Assembly (NCBI RefSeq): GCF_001447995.1
Contig: NZ_LDPE01000001.1
Span: forward strand, 1,984,001 to 2,048,000
Reading direction: 5' to 3'
DNA length: 64,000 nt
Origin: Maribacter dokdonensis DSW-8
GTDB taxonomy: Bacteria > Bacteroidota > Bacteroidia > Flavobacteriales > Flavobacteriaceae
The notes beneath the pieces are model-generated. The model had not been told where the DNA came from. It worked only from the letters and a program-made list of their open reading frames with translations, and made no database searches. The position numbers and the translations under genes were made by a program. This document shows, in pieces, positions 17,587-29,100 of the stretch (positions are counted from its first letter, which is position 1; each line of letters begins with the position of its first letter).

Positions 17587-18668
17587 ATTACCTTAAGCTT
17601 TAAAAACACATTGAACATTTTATCCTCTTCAAAAATCTTTAAATCGTACTCACTCTTAGCGTAGCCCAGCTCTAACCTCTTTTTCACATTAGAAAGACCA
17701 ATACCTCCTCGTTTTACCGGGTATACATATTCTTTCTTTACTACTGGTATGGAATTGGATACTTTAAAATCCATAAAACTATCGTCAACATTTACATCGA
17801 TCTTAATCTTCATATCACCAATGTTCTTACTTGCCCCATGCTTAAAGCAATTTTCAATAAGTGGTATCAATAACATTGGTGGTATTTTACAATTGTCAAG
17901 GTTACCCGAGATATTCATATCAATTTTCAAAGAATCATCGAACCTAATACGTTCCAAATCTATGTAATTTCTTATACAATTAATTTCACTGGTTAGATCC
18001 TGTCGTTGCTTTTTGGTTGCGTACAATAAGTAACGCATTAGCTCTGAAAGTTTTAAAACCACCTCTGGAGCTTGGTCAGACTTCTCCAAGGTCAATGAAT
18101 ATATATTGTTCAAGGTATTGAAGAAAAAGTGAGGCGATACCTGCGACCTCAAAAATCTAAGTTCGGTCTTTAGCTGTCGTTTTTCAAGATCATGTAGCTT
18201 GCTACTTTCCCTTAACCAATCTATGGTCAATTTAATTGCTGTAAAAAACGATATCACATAAACCTCACCAATCATAGTCTGCACGGCATACCCAATGGTC
18301 AATGAGTTGATAACATCCTGTGCTTCGGGCATAACATCCGTACTTACCAAGTAATACGTTAGGTTGTACTTCACCAAGAGCATCATGAACAATGACAGAA
18401 GTATATATACCGTATACTCAAAGTATCTTTTGGTATATATAAATTTTGGCATTAGGTAATAGGCATTTAAATACGCCAAAAACATATGAATGGGAAAACC
18501 TATAAGATTGGTACGTAAAGAAAGTAAAAAGTCGTTATGTATAAAGGTCCACCTAAACGTATTAAAGATAAAATAGACAGACCAAAATAAAATATGGTGC
18601 CAAGGTTTAATTTCACTTGTACCAAAAAACTTGGGCCTTCTCAAAAACTTCATTAATCTAATGTCCAT
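17583..18668 (-). CDS. LytS/YpdA-type sensor histidine kinase
   Basis: 361 residues. Four hydrophobic segments in the first 150 residues (about 25-42, 52-72, 84-107 and 132-150) form a membrane sensor with no large periplasmic domain. A short coiled coil (about 155-172) leads into the His_kinase domain with H180 in SQVSPHFFFNTLN. The ATPase part has LIPLIENCFKHG and GGIGLSNVKKRLEL. It should autophosphorylate and pass phosphate to the LytTR regulator encoded next, with which it overlaps by four bases. The signal sensed is unknown. Confidence 0.92.
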   Translation of the reverse strand: MDIRLMKFLRRPKFFGTSEIKPWHHILFWSVYFIFNTFRWTFIHNDFLLSLRTNLIGFPIHMFLAYLNAYYLMPKFIYTKRYFEYTVYILLSLFMMLLVKYNLTYYLVSTDVMPEAQDVINSLTIGYAVQTMIGEVYVISFFTAIKLTIDWLRESSKLHDLEKRQLKTELRFLRSQVSPHFFFNTLNNIYSLTLEKSDQAPEVVLKLSELMRYLLYATKKQRQDLTSEINCIRNYIDLERIRFDDSLKIDMNISGNLDNCKIPPMLLIPLIENCFKHGASKNIGDMKIKIDVNVDDSFMDFKVSNSIPVVKKEYVYPVKRGGIGLSNVKKRLELGYAKSEYDLKIFEEDKMFNVFLKLKVI

Positions 18669-19007
18669 AGGCTACTAAAACCAATTTATTTTCTCCGTTT
18701 TTTTGACGTTGAGCAACAATCTACGGTTGTTAAGCTAAAAACATTCAGTTTACGAAGAATTTTAAAAATATTCAATTATAATCTCAGAATAGCCTCCTTA
18801 GCTTAATTATTTCTAAATGTAGTTAAAAACGGCCTAAGCAAAAGTGTAATTTGTAAAATTGAAAAGCAACTTCATCGCTTAGTTTGTGCATTCAAAAACT
18901 TTAGAAAAGCTTAGCATAATACAGAAGTAGCAGATTATTCACTACTTACAATTTTCTATTCTTAGGATTATAAGATCATCAACAAGTACAGGACAGACTA
19001 TTAAGCT
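18669..19007. promoter_or_regulatory. 339-base divergent region between kinase and CBM9-like genes
   Basis: An AT-rich non-coding stretch that must hold the promoters of the two-component genes (minus) and the saccharide-utilisation genes (plus). I looked for TAnnTTTG boxes and for paired LytTR-type repeats and found no unambiguous match; ACGGTTGTTAAG at about 18722-18733 is only a loose LytTR-like half-site. No RNA gene or ORF is visible. Confidence 0.4.
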
Positions 19008-20099
19008 ATGGATATAATCAATAAAAAATCTTTAAAAACTAAAAAAGCCATAGCATTATTATTGTTTCTACTATACCTTGGAGCAATTTCCCTAATGGCC
19101 CAAGAAACACCACGCTCATATATTGCAGAAAATACACTTGAAAACATATCCATAGATGGCAAAATGAATGAGAGTGCATGGCAGACAACCACTTGGTCTA
19201 GCGATTTTATTGATATTGAAGGCATAAAGAAACCCACGTATAACACAAAATTTAAAATGCTATGGGACCAACAATACATTTATTTTTTTGCAAAAATTGA
19301 AGAACCACATATTTGGGCCACATTAAAGCAAAAGGATACCATAATATTTTACAATAACGATTTTGAAATATTCCTGGACCCAGATGGCGATACGCACAAC
19401 TATTACGAATTTGAAATAAATGCCCTAAATACCATATGGGACCTCTACTTATCAAAACCATACAGAAATAATGGGCACGTTACCGATGCTTGGGATTTTA
19501 AAGGCATTAAAACCGCCATACATTGCAACGGCACATTGAACAACTCAACGGACATAGACCAAGGTTGGACTGTTGAAGTAGCCATACCATGGTCTTTTAC
19601 TACAGCCCCAGGTGGAACAACTAAAGTACCGGAAAATGAATATTGGAGAATAAATTTTTCTAGAGTAAACTGGGATTTTGATCTTGATAATGGTACGTAT
19701 TCTAGAAAGAAAGATAGCAAAGGTATTTTTTTACCAGAATACAATTGGGTATGGTCACCACAGGGAGTCATTAATATGCACGAGCCAGAACATTGGGGAT
19801 ATGTCTATTTCAATAAAGGTAGCAAAACCCCTAAATTTAATATACCTGATGATGAACATATAAAATGGTATTTATACAAACTATATAGAAATGTCAAGAC
19901 CAAAAACGACCAAGAATGGTTGTCCATACATGGGGAACTGCAAAAAAAGCCGATTTTAATACAGGGCAAACCGGTAGTTGCTGTTTTAGAAAAGAACAAC
20001 TTTGGCTTTAACATATGGGCAAAAAGCCCATTCACGAACAACAGACTAATTATACATACTGACGGAAAATTTACAACTGACTATGACCAAACCAACTAA
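19008..20099 (+). CDS. Secreted CBM9-like carbohydrate-binding protein
   Basis: 363 residues with a signal-anchor or signal peptide (AIALLLFLLYLGAISLMAQ, about 14-32). The family 9 carbohydrate-binding-like fold spans about 40-245: IDGKMNESAWQ, then an FKMLWDQQYIYFFAKI strand pair, NDFEIFLDPDGD and YYEFEINALN, ending with WRINFSRV. The remaining 110 residues have no recognised domain. Such proteins bind saccharide chain ends and are often next to TIM-barrel glycosidases. The last 17 bases overlap the next gene, so the two are co-expressed and probably work on the same substrate. Confidence 0.82.
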   Translation: MDIINKKSLKTKKAIALLLFLLYLGAISLMAQETPRSYIAENTLENISIDGKMNESAWQTTTWSSDFIDIEGIKKPTYNTKFKMLWDQQYIYFFAKIEEPHIWATLKQKDTIIFYNNDFEIFLDPDGDTHNYYEFEINALNTIWDLYLSKPYRNNGHVTDAWDFKGIKTAIHCNGTLNNSTDIDQGWTVEVAIPWSFTTAPGGTTKVPENEYWRINFSRVNWDFDLDNGTYSRKKDSKGIFLPEYNWVWSPQGVINMHEPEHWGYVYFNKGSKTPKFNIPDDEHIKWYLYKLYRNVKTKNDQEWLSIHGELQKKPILIQGKPVVAVLEKNNFGFNIWAKSPFTNNRLIIHTDGKFTTDYDQTN

Positions 20100-21207
20100 G
20101 TTTTTACAGGCATTACTTCTTGTACTTATTACTCTTTTCATCTCATGCGGAACAAATGAACAAAAAGAAGAGAAAATAGCCACTACAGATACTTCATCTA
20201 ACACTGAGACATTTAAATTATGGACATGGATTACTGCTGACAAAGCACGGACAGATGAATCTTTTGATGAAGAGTTTAAAAAGTACGGAGACAATGGTAT
20301 TAATGCAATACTTATAAATACCTACGGAGATCCAGAATTACTGGCTAGGTTGGTACCAATAGCCAAAAAATACAATTTAGAAGTCCATGCTTGGATGTTC
20401 ACTATGAACCGCCCTGGCGATAAAGTTGCAGAACAGCATCCAGAATGGTATGCTGTAAGCAGAGATGGCAAGTCTTGCTTTGATGAACCACCCTATGTAG
20501 GATATTACAAATGGCTTTGCCCCACAAGAAAAGAATCTCGCGAACACATACTAAGTTTAATTGAAGGATTGTCAAAAGTAGAGGGTGTTGCAAGTTTCCA
20601 TTTAGATTATATTAGATACTCGGACATTTTTTTACCTATAGGTCTTCTTCCTAAATACAATTTAAAACAAGAAACGGAATTGCCAAGATACGACTTTTGC
20701 TATTGCGATGTCTGTACTTCGGAATTTGAAAAAGAACATCATAAAAACCCAAATGATTTTAGCAACCCAGCGATAGATATGGAGTGGAAAAACTTCCGTT
20801 TAAATAAAGTAAAAGCTATTGTAGACGAGGCATATAAAATTACACATGCAAATGGCAAAATACTTACCGCAGCGGTATTTCCTTATCCAGAAATGGCAGA
20901 TCACATGGTTCGTCAACGTTGGGATAAATGGAATATAGATGCAGTTCTACCAATGATCTATAATGTTTTTTATAATGAAGAAATAGATTGGATCGGGTAT
21001 GCAACCCAGCAAGGTGTTAATGATTTAAAAGGGAAAAACACTGAGTTACATACTGGCATATATGTGCCGGGCATGACACCAGAACAATTGCAGGAAGCTA
21101 TACATCAATCTATTAGCAACGGTGCAAAAGGAGTATCTTTCTTTGATGGACCTGCCATAACTGAAGAACAATGGCAAGTAATTAGAGCATCACAAAACCC
21201 TCAATAA
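20083..21207 (+). CDS. GHL10-like TIM-barrel lipoprotein (putative glycoside hydrolase)
   Basis: 374 residues with a lipoprotein signal (LVLITLFISCGTNE; the lipobox Cys is near 23), so it is anchored to the periplasmic face or cell surface. The body is a TIM barrel resembling the GHL10/DUF187 group: EVHAWMF, a HPEWYAVSRDGK-type strip, HLDYIRYSD near 167, and late barrel strands ending in AKGVSFFDG. D and E residues in DYIRYSD are plausible catalytic candidates but I cannot assign them. It overlaps the CBM9-like gene upstream by 17 bases and lies 144 bases before susC. Substrate unknown. Confidence 0.8.
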   Translation: MTKPTKFLQALLLVLITLFISCGTNEQKEEKIATTDTSSNTETFKLWTWITADKARTDESFDEEFKKYGDNGINAILINTYGDPELLARLVPIAKKYNLEVHAWMFTMNRPGDKVAEQHPEWYAVSRDGKSCFDEPPYVGYYKWLCPTRKESREHILSLIEGLSKVEGVASFHLDYIRYSDIFLPIGLLPKYNLKQETELPRYDFCYCDVCTSEFEKEHHKNPNDFSNPAIDMEWKNFRLNKVKAIVDEAYKITHANGKILTAAVFPYPEMADHMVRQRWDKWNIDAVLPMIYNVFYNEEIDWIGYATQQGVNDLKGKNTELHTGIYVPGMTPEQLQEAIHQSISNGAKGVSFFDGPAITEEQWQVIRASQNPQ

Positions 21208-21351
21208 TTGTTTCGTACTTAAAAATTTCCTTTTTATTAACACGCTGTTAAGCTTTTCATAATTGTTATTTGTCGAAATTTTTAATAATTAATTGGAATA
21301 TAGCTCACCTTATGACAGTATTTTATACAAACTAACTTAACTCAAACATTT

Positions 21352-24300
21352 ATGAATAAAAAAATCTCAAGTTTTTTGACCGTTGCTGTGCTGCTGTTTT
21401 TTCAAGCAGTAATAGGTCAAGACAAGACCGTATCTGGTGTAGTCACAGATGACACCGGTTCACCTTTGCCAGGTGTTAACGTCGTTGAAAAAGGCACAAC
21501 AAATGGAACTTCTACTGATTTTGATGGTAATTACTCCATCAACGTTGATGCAAATGCTACATTGGTTTTCTCTTCTTTAGGGTACAAAACCAAAGAAGTA
21601 GGAGTAAATGGTAGATCTACAGTAAACACTTCAATAGCGGAAGATGCCAGTGAATTGGACGAAGTAGTTGTTACAGCACTTGGTATACGTAAAGAAACCA
21701 AGGCGTTAGGATACTCCTTAACTGAAGTAGATGCCGAGGAAATTGCAACCATTAAAACTCCAAATGCAATTAATTCTTTACAGGGTAAAATTGCAGGTGT
21801 AAACATCTCTCAAAATGCTACTGGTGCCGCCGGTTCTAGTAGAGTAGTCATTAGAGGTGCAAGTTCATTATCCGGTAACAACCAACCACTTTATGTAGTG
21901 GATGGTATTCCTATCGGAAATGGTAATAACGGTTCTGCCAGTTTATGGGGTGGATCAGATGGTGGGGACGGTATCTCTAGTTTAAATCCAGATGATATTG
22001 AATCTATCTCCGTATTAAAAGGTGGTGCGGCTTCTGCGCTGTACGGTTCTCGTGCTGCGGGTGGTGTTATCATCGTTACCACAAAATCCGGTAAGGGCCA
22101 GGAAGGTTTTGGCATAGAAGTAGGTAGCTCCGTAACCTTTGACAAGGTAGACACTTCATTACAAGATTTTCAAACAGAATATGGACAAGGAGTTAGAGGT
22201 GTAAGACCATCTTCACAAAGCGCCGCATTAGAAGCAGGTAGTTCTTCATGGGGAGAAGCTTATGATGGTGTAAATTCTCCTCAGTTCGATGGTGTTTCAA
22301 GACCTTACTCCTATTTAGGTAACAATGTTGACAAATTTTATAGAACAGGGTCTACTTTCATTAACACGGTTGCTATAACCAGTGCTAAAGAAAATTTGAC
22401 CTATAGACTTTCTGCATCTAATTTGGATAATGCGGATGTATTACCAAATGCAGGATTGAACAGAAAATCTTTTTCTTTCAACTCCAGTGCTATTTTAGGA
22501 GATAAGATAACTAGTAGCGTAAATGCCAAATATATTATAGAAAAGGTACAAAACAGACCTAGACTTTCAGATTCCCCTGGTAATGCCAACTTTTCAGTGG
22601 CTTTACTTCCAGGCAATATAGATGTAACTACATTACAGCCATCTACCAATCCTGATGGTTCTGAAAGACAATTCTCAAACAATACATTTTCTACCAACCC
22701 GTATTTTGCCGCTTATAATTTCAATAATGAAGATGTCAGAAATAGAATAATTGCATCAACATCCCTTCGTTATGATATATTGGATTGGCTATCGCTAACC
22801 GGTAGAATTGGTATTGATAATGACATTATCAGAAGAACTTCCGTTGAACCTTTCGGTACGGCTTATAAACCATTGGGAGGCATTAACGAGGAAGAAAGAA
22901 GATACAATCAAGTGGATGCCGATTTAATTTTAGCGGCAGAAAAAGATATTACAGATAAGTTTGCCATTTCCGCATTAGTAGGTGCAAACAACAACCACGT
23001 TAAATCTGAAAATTTATTTTTAGGTGGTAACGACTTTATTGTTCCAGGCTTAGAAGACATAGGCAACACAGTTAGCCAATCTCGTAGCAGAGAATATTCG
23101 GAAAGAAAAATTGGTTCTGTGTACGGTTCGTTGGAATTATCTTATGATCGTTGGGCATATGTAACGTTTACCGGTAGAAATGACTGGTTCTCTACGTTAT
23201 CATTCCCGGGTAAGACTACACCAAATGATGATTTCTACCCTTCGGTTAATGGTAGTTTAATATTATCAGATGCTTTTAATATGCCTTCTTTCGTTAGCTT
23301 CTTAAAATTAAGAGGTGGTTATTCAGAAGTTGCAGGTGGTGCTCAAGATCCTTATACATTGGCTTTGAACTATGAAATTTTCGGAATCCCGATCAGCGGT
23401 CAGCCATTAGGTAGAGTTTCCGGTAGCATTGTTCCTAATGCCAATTTAGTTGCTTTTAGCAAAAGTGAAACAGAAATTGGTTTAGATATGAGATTTTTTA
23501 ATAACCGACTATCTTTTGATGTTGCTTACTATAGCAATGAAACTACAAATGATATTGTAGATGTATCAACATCTATATATTCTGGTTATACCGGGGCTAG
23601 CGCAAATCTAGGTAAGGTAACCAACGAGGGTGTTGAATTTTTAATCAGTGGTACACCGATCAGAACTAATGACTTCTCTTGGAATATGACCGTAAATGGT
23701 GCTTATAATGAAGGACTGGTAGTTGCTACAGATGATGTTAATTCTGACGTTAACTTAGATGAACCAAGAACACAGAACGTAAGAATTACACATATAGTTG
23801 GTGAAACTTATGGTTCTATAGTTGGTGTTTCTTATGAGCGTGATGAAAACGGTACCATAGTTTATGAAGTAGGAGATGATGGTGTACCTAGAGCTGTTGA
23901 AGGTGAGCGTAAAATCTTAGGTGAAGGCGTACCTCCATTGACATTAGGTTTTTCAAATTCATTTACTTACAAGAACTTTAACCTGAACTTCTTGATAGAC
24001 GGAAAATTTGGCGGACAGATCTTTTCTGGTACCAACACTATACTTTATAGTAATGGACTTCACAAAAACACTTTAGAAGGTAGAGAAAATGGGTTGACCG
24101 TATCTGGTGTTGACCAAACCGGGGCTGCATTTACAACAACGGTTGCACCAGAAAATCTAGCTGACTATTATGGTGAAATTGCAGATATCGCAGAAGAATT
24201 CGTTGAAGACTCTGATTATATAAAATTCAGACAATTAAGCCTAGGTTATTCATTACCAAAGAAAGCCTTAGACAATGTATTTTTAACCAATGTTAATGTA

Positions 24301-24453
24301 TCATTAATCGCTTCTAACTTATTCTACATAAAAAGAAGTGTAGATAATATTGACCCGGAAAGTGCATACTCTGTTGGAAACTCACAGGGTCTGGAATATT
24401 TTGGAGTTCCTTCTTCTAGAAGTTACGGTCTAACTATCAATGTAAAGTTTTAA
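21352..24453 (+). CDS. SusC/RagA-family TonB-dependent outer-membrane transporter
   Basis: 1033 residues, normal for SusC. Signal peptide about 1-22, a carboxypeptidase-like CNA-B domain (about 28-85; VSGVVTDDTGSPLPGVNV), then the plug (about 115-240) including KGGAASALYGSRAAGGVI, and a long beta-barrel ending in LTINVKF with a terminal Phe as needed for BAM insertion. It imports oligosaccharides, energised by TonB. The SusD partner begins nine bases after its stop. The long untranslated leader may carry control, but I see no clear promoter box. Substrate cannot be read from sequence. Confidence 0.96.
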   Translation: MNKKISSFLTVAVLLFFQAVIGQDKTVSGVVTDDTGSPLPGVNVVEKGTTNGTSTDFDGNYSINVDANATLVFSSLGYKTKEVGVNGRSTVNTSIAEDASELDEVVVTALGIRKETKALGYSLTEVDAEEIATIKTPNAINSLQGKIAGVNISQNATGAAGSSRVVIRGASSLSGNNQPLYVVDGIPIGNGNNGSASLWGGSDGGDGISSLNPDDIESISVLKGGAASALYGSRAAGGVIIVTTKSGKGQEGFGIEVGSSVTFDKVDTSLQDFQTEYGQGVRGVRPSSQSAALEAGSSSWGEAYDGVNSPQFDGVSRPYSYLGNNVDKFYRTGSTFINTVAITSAKENLTYRLSASNLDNADVLPNAGLNRKSFSFNSSAILGDKITSSVNAKYIIEKVQNRPRLSDSPGNANFSVALLPGNIDVTTLQPSTNPDGSERQFSNNTFSTNPYFAAYNFNNEDVRNRIIASTSLRYDILDWLSLTGRIGIDNDIIRRTSVEPFGTAYKPLGGINEEERRYNQVDADLILAAEKDITDKFAISALVGANNNHVKSENLFLGGNDFIVPGLEDIGNTVSQSRSREYSERKIGSVYGSLELSYDRWAYVTFTGRNDWFSTLSFPGKTTPNDDFYPSVNGSLILSDAFNMPSFVSFLKLRGGYSEVAGGAQDPYTLALNYEIFGIPISGQPLGRVSGSIVPNANLVAFSKSETEIGLDMRFFNNRLSFDVAYYSNETTNDIVDVSTSIYSGYTGASANLGKVTNEGVEFLISGTPIRTNDFSWNMTVNGAYNEGLVVATDDVNSDVNLDEPRTQNVRITHIVGETYGSIVGVSYERDENGTIVYEVGDDGVPRAVEGERKILGEGVPPLTLGFSNSFTYKNFNLNFLIDGKFGGQIFSGTNTILYSNGLHKNTLEGRENGLTVSGVDQTGAAFTTTVAPENLADYYGEIADIAEEFVEDSDYIKFRQLSLGYSLPKKALDNVFLTNVNVSLIASNLFYIKRSVDNIDPESAYSVGNSQGLEYFGVPSSRSYGLTINVKF

Positions 24454-24462
24454 AAGAGAACT

Positions 24463-26034
24463 ATGAAAAAATCAATATATATACTAATGTTTGCACTACT
24501 TTCTGTAGGTGCATGTGATGATGGTTTTGAAGATTTAAATGTAAATCCAACAAAACCTACCCAAGTTGCTGCGGGTAATAAGCTAACTGCGGTGATGAAA
24601 TTTATATCTAGTGAAAGATATGACAACTGGAGAGCGGCCATGATCTATCAATCTACCATGATGCAACATGTAGCTACAACTGCCGGTTACTGGAGTGGTG
24701 ATAAATATACGTGGAACAAAGGTTATGCTTCATCCTTATTGGATCGCTATTATGAGAATGCCATTAAATCAATTGAGGATTTGACCTTTCAATTAGAAGA
24801 GGAAGAAGCTCCTGAAGAAATGAAGGCAATTGTAAAAATACTACGTGTCTTTGCTTATTCCAGACTTACCGATCTATATGGTGATGTACCTTATAGCGAG
24901 GCAGGAAAAGCAGTTATAGAAGGTATTTTTCTTCCTAAATATGATGCGCAAAGCGAAATTTACCCTGATTTGTTAAATGAACTGGAAGAGGCTTCAGCTG
25001 CATTAGGCTCTGGTATTTCTGAATTTGGTTCTGCAGATGTCATCTATAATGGTGATCAAGCAAAATGGAAAAAGTTAGCTAATTCCTTGATGTTGCGTTT
25101 AGGTCTTAGACTAATTAAAGTAGACCCTACCGCTTCACAAGCATGGGTTACAAAAGCAATTGACGGAGGTGTAATGACATCTAATGATGACATCTTTTAC
25201 CTGCAACATGGTGCGGACAATAAAAATGGTATTGGCGAAGTGTTTACGGCTGATAGCAATCCAAGAATGAGCGATACGTTCATAAATTTATTAAAAGATG
25301 CAAATGACCCAAGATTAACGGTATTGGCATCATTACCTGCACAGAAAATAATTTTCAAAGAAGACCCTGATAACCCTGGTCTGTTCATAGAAGATTATAG
25401 AGAAGATAGAACAGTGGAGGAAAGACTAGATCCAGACGCACAAAGAGGTCTGTCCAATGGTAAGGATCTTCCTATGCTAAAAGAGCAAGATGTTGACCTT
25501 GATAATCTTTTCAGCAACTTAAACGACTATTCTGAGCCTAATCGTCTTTTAATTACCTCAGAAACTGCCCCTATGATTTTCCAAACTTATGCAGAAGTAG
25601 AGTTTATGCTTGCAGAAGCAAATGTAAGATGGGGTCTTGCAGGTGATGCAGAAACACATTATAACAATGGAGTTACCGCTGCTATGAAACAATTATCACT
25701 TTATGGTGATGCCGGTATTATTGCAGATGCCGACATTGCAGATTATCTTGCTGCCAATCCTTATGATTCGGCTAATGCACTAGAGCAGATCAATACACAA
25801 TATTGGGCTGCCACTTTCTTAAATGAATATGAATCTTTCTCTAACTGGAGAAGAACAGGTTTCCCGGCACTTACACCGGTAAACTACCCTGGTAATGTTA
25901 CCAACGGTACTATACCAAGAAGATTAACGTATTCTGAAAGTGAACAAAGTAACAACCCTGATAATTATGCCGCTGTAATAGCCGCTCAAGGTCCAGATGT
26001 TCTTACCACTAGAGTGTGGTGGGATGTTGAATAA
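24463..26034 (+). CDS. SusD/RagB-family nutrient-binding outer-membrane lipoprotein
   Basis: 523 residues. Lipoprotein signal ends at the Cys of VGACDDGFEDLNVNP (about residue 18). The N-terminal FEDLNVNPTKPTQV and the helical core with RLTDLYGDVPYSEA place it in the SusD-like group 2 (the so-called nutrient-binding outer membrane lipoproteins). It forms the lid of the SusC pore and captures the glycan at the cell surface. It is nine bases downstream of susC and is followed by an intrinsic terminator at 26104. Confidence 0.95.
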   Translation: MKKSIYILMFALLSVGACDDGFEDLNVNPTKPTQVAAGNKLTAVMKFISSERYDNWRAAMIYQSTMMQHVATTAGYWSGDKYTWNKGYASSLLDRYYENAIKSIEDLTFQLEEEEAPEEMKAIVKILRVFAYSRLTDLYGDVPYSEAGKAVIEGIFLPKYDAQSEIYPDLLNELEEASAALGSGISEFGSADVIYNGDQAKWKKLANSLMLRLGLRLIKVDPTASQAWVTKAIDGGVMTSNDDIFYLQHGADNKNGIGEVFTADSNPRMSDTFINLLKDANDPRLTVLASLPAQKIIFKEDPDNPGLFIEDYREDRTVEERLDPDAQRGLSNGKDLPMLKEQDVDLDNLFSNLNDYSEPNRLLITSETAPMIFQTYAEVEFMLAEANVRWGLAGDAETHYNNGVTAAMKQLSLYGDAGIIADADIADYLAANPYDSANALEQINTQYWAATFLNEYESFSNWRRTGFPALTPVNYPGNVTNGTIPRRLTYSESEQSNNPDNYAAVIAAQGPDVLTTRVWWDVE

Positions 26035-26103
26035 TAACAATTAAGTTTGGTTTTTGAGTGAAACCTCTCATAATAGTTTTGAGTTAATTTTTTATTGAGT
26101 TTG

Positions 26104-26130
26104 AAAAGGAGGGGAAACTCTCCTTTTTTT
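26104..26130 (+). terminator. Intrinsic terminator after the SusD gene
   Basis: AAAAGGAG (26104-26111) pairs with CTCCTTTT (26120-26127) and a seven-T run ends at 26130. It separates susCD from the FG-GAP lipoprotein gene, whose start codon is only 24 bases further on, so that gene needs read-through or its own promoter. Confidence 0.8.
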
Positions 26131-26153
26131 GTATAAAATAGTATCTTGTAATC

Positions 26154-29100
26154 ATGAAAATTAGGCATTTATTATACTTCTGCTCCTTACTCGTTTTATG
26201 TTGTGAAAATGCTCCTGAAGAGACCAAGGCAACACCAAAATTATTTACACTTCTCAGTTCCAATGATACAGGAATTGACTTTAATAATATTATTAAAGAT
26301 GATAAGGATAAAAACATATTTGCCTATGCCAATTTTTATGGCGGGGCAGGTGTTGGTGTGGGCGACTTTAATAATGATGGACTGCAGGACATCTTTTTTG
26401 CAGGGAATATGGTACCTGATAAATTATATCTGAACAAAGGAAATTTGGTTTTTGAAGATGTTACCATAAAAGCTGGCATCAAAAATTTTGATGGTTGGTC
26501 TACCGGAGTCACCATTGCTGACATCAATAATGACGGACACCTAGATATTTATGTTAGCAGAGAACTGTATGATGAAAACCCGGAGTGGCGCAGAAATTTG
26601 GTATACATTAACAATGGAGATGGCACTTTTACAGAAAAAGCTGAAGAGTTGTCCATTGCAAATACCGAAAGAACAAGACACGCAACATTCTTAGATTTTG
26701 ATAAAGACGGACTATTAGATCTTTTTCTATTGACCCAACCACCAAATCCGGGAAGTCTTTCTCAATATCACAGTGCGGACAATTTACTCATACCGGAATA
26801 TGCACTTAAACTTTACCAAAACAATGGTTCTACGTTCAAAGACGTATCAAAAACTGCAGGTATAGACCGCACCGGTTTTCCTAATGCCGTATCGGCGAGT
26901 GACATTAATAATGACGGATGGCCAGACCTCTATGTGGCCAATGATTTTTATGCACCAGATTTTCTATTTCTAAATAATCAAGACGGCACGTTCACAAGCA
27001 TTGAAAAAAACGCTTTAAAACAAACGTCTTACTATAGTATGGGTGTAGATGTAGCCGATATCAATAATGACCAAAATTTAGATGTATTTGTACTGGATAT
27101 GGTGTCTGAAGATAATTTCAGATTAAAATCCAACATGAGCGGCATGAACATTGGTGCTTTTTGGAAAGTAGTAGAAGACGGTGGCGGATATCAATACATG
27201 TATAATACACTACAGCTAAACAACGGTAATGAAACCTTCAGTAACATTGCGCAATTTACCGGTATGTCCGCAACAGATTGGAGCTGGTCTAATCTTATAG
27301 CCGATTTTGACAATGATGGTCTAAAAGACACGTATGTCACCAACGGATTATTGCGTGATATTAGAAATACAGATGCGGATAAAAATGTAGCCCATTATAT
27401 AAATACCACTAGAGCACAATGGCTACAGAACAATCCCAATGCCCAAAACGTTAAAAGCATATGGGATATCGTAGACCTTGAAAAAGCGGTAAGCATGGTC
27501 CCATCCCAACCTTTAAAAAACTACGCCTATCAAAATTTGGGCGATTTGGAATTTAAAAATACTTCCAACGAATGGGGTTTGGACAATGAATCTTTCTCCA
27601 ACGGATCAGCATATGCCGATTTAGATAACGATGGTGATCTAGATTTGGTGGTCAATAATATCAACAGTGAGGCATTTATTTACAGAAACAATTCGGAAGC
27701 AAAACCAAACAGTAACTATCTAAGAATACAATTGGTCGATAAAAACAACAGACCAACATTTGGAACTAGGGTAAACATATACACTCAAAATGGTGTACAA
27801 ACCTTAGAGACTACAAACGTACGTGGTATTTATTCTACCAGTGAACCTACGCTACATTTTGGATTAAAGAATTTGACACAAGTAGACAGTCTAACGGTTG
27901 TTTGGCCCAATGGAAAAAGTACTGTAAAAAGAGACATCTCGGCAAATCAACTGTTAGAAATTTCATCTGACGAATCTGAAATTTTAGACGTTAAAAATGA
28001 AGGAACGGATAAGACTCTTTTTGCAGATATGACCAATGTTTTTCCTGCAAAATTTAAACATCAAGAGAATCAATTCGATGATTTTGAGAAACAAATACTG
28101 TTGCCACATAAGCTTTCTCAATTTGGACCATCACTGACCGCGGGAGATATCAATGATGACGGATTGGATGATTTCTATATTGGCGGTGCAGCCAACCAAG
28201 CACCTACCCTATTTATTCAACAAAAAGATGGAAATTTTGAAGAAAGTCAGGTTGCATTTTGGCAAAAAGAAGCCGGTTATGAAGATGTAGATGCCTTATT
28301 TGTTGACATCAATAATGACGGATTAAAAGATTTGTACGTAGTAAGTGGTGGTAATGAGTATCCAAAAAACGATTTTCACTATACCGATAGAATCTACCTA
28401 AACCAAGGTAATGCGACCTTTAAAAAAGGAGCCATTTTAAATGCTAAAAGAATTAGTGGCTCTGTAGTAAAATCCGCCGATTATGATGGTGATGGTGATA
28501 TGGACCTTTTTGTTGGTGGCAGACATACTCCGCAACAATACCCAAACCCATCTTCTAGCATGTTATTGGTAAACGACAATGGGCAATTGGTGAACCAAAC
28601 AGAATTATTATCCCCACAATTGCTGCAAATAGGAATGATTACCGATGCCATTTGGAGCGACTATGATAATGATCAAGATTTGGATTTAGTGATTGTAGGC
28701 GAATGGATGCCTATTACCATTTTTGAAAACAATAATGGCAATCTAGCAAAGGTTGAGAATGAAAATTTTACATCAAGCTACGGCTGGTGGTTCAGCATAG
28801 AGCAAGGCGATTTTGACAATGATGGAGATTTAGATTATATAGCAGGGAATTTAGGTCTTAACTACAAGTACAAAACCAGCTCTGACAAACCTTTTGATGT
28901 ATATTATAATGACTTTGATGCCAATGGTAATGCAGATATTGTTCTAGGATATTACAACAAGGAAAAACATTATCCATTAAGAGGGTTTTCATGTTCATCG
29001 GAACAAATTCCTGCCCTAAAGAAAAAAATAGTAAAGTATGATGCCTTTGCCTCTATGGAGCTAAAGGATGTATATGGTGAAGAAAAACTGAAAAACTCCC

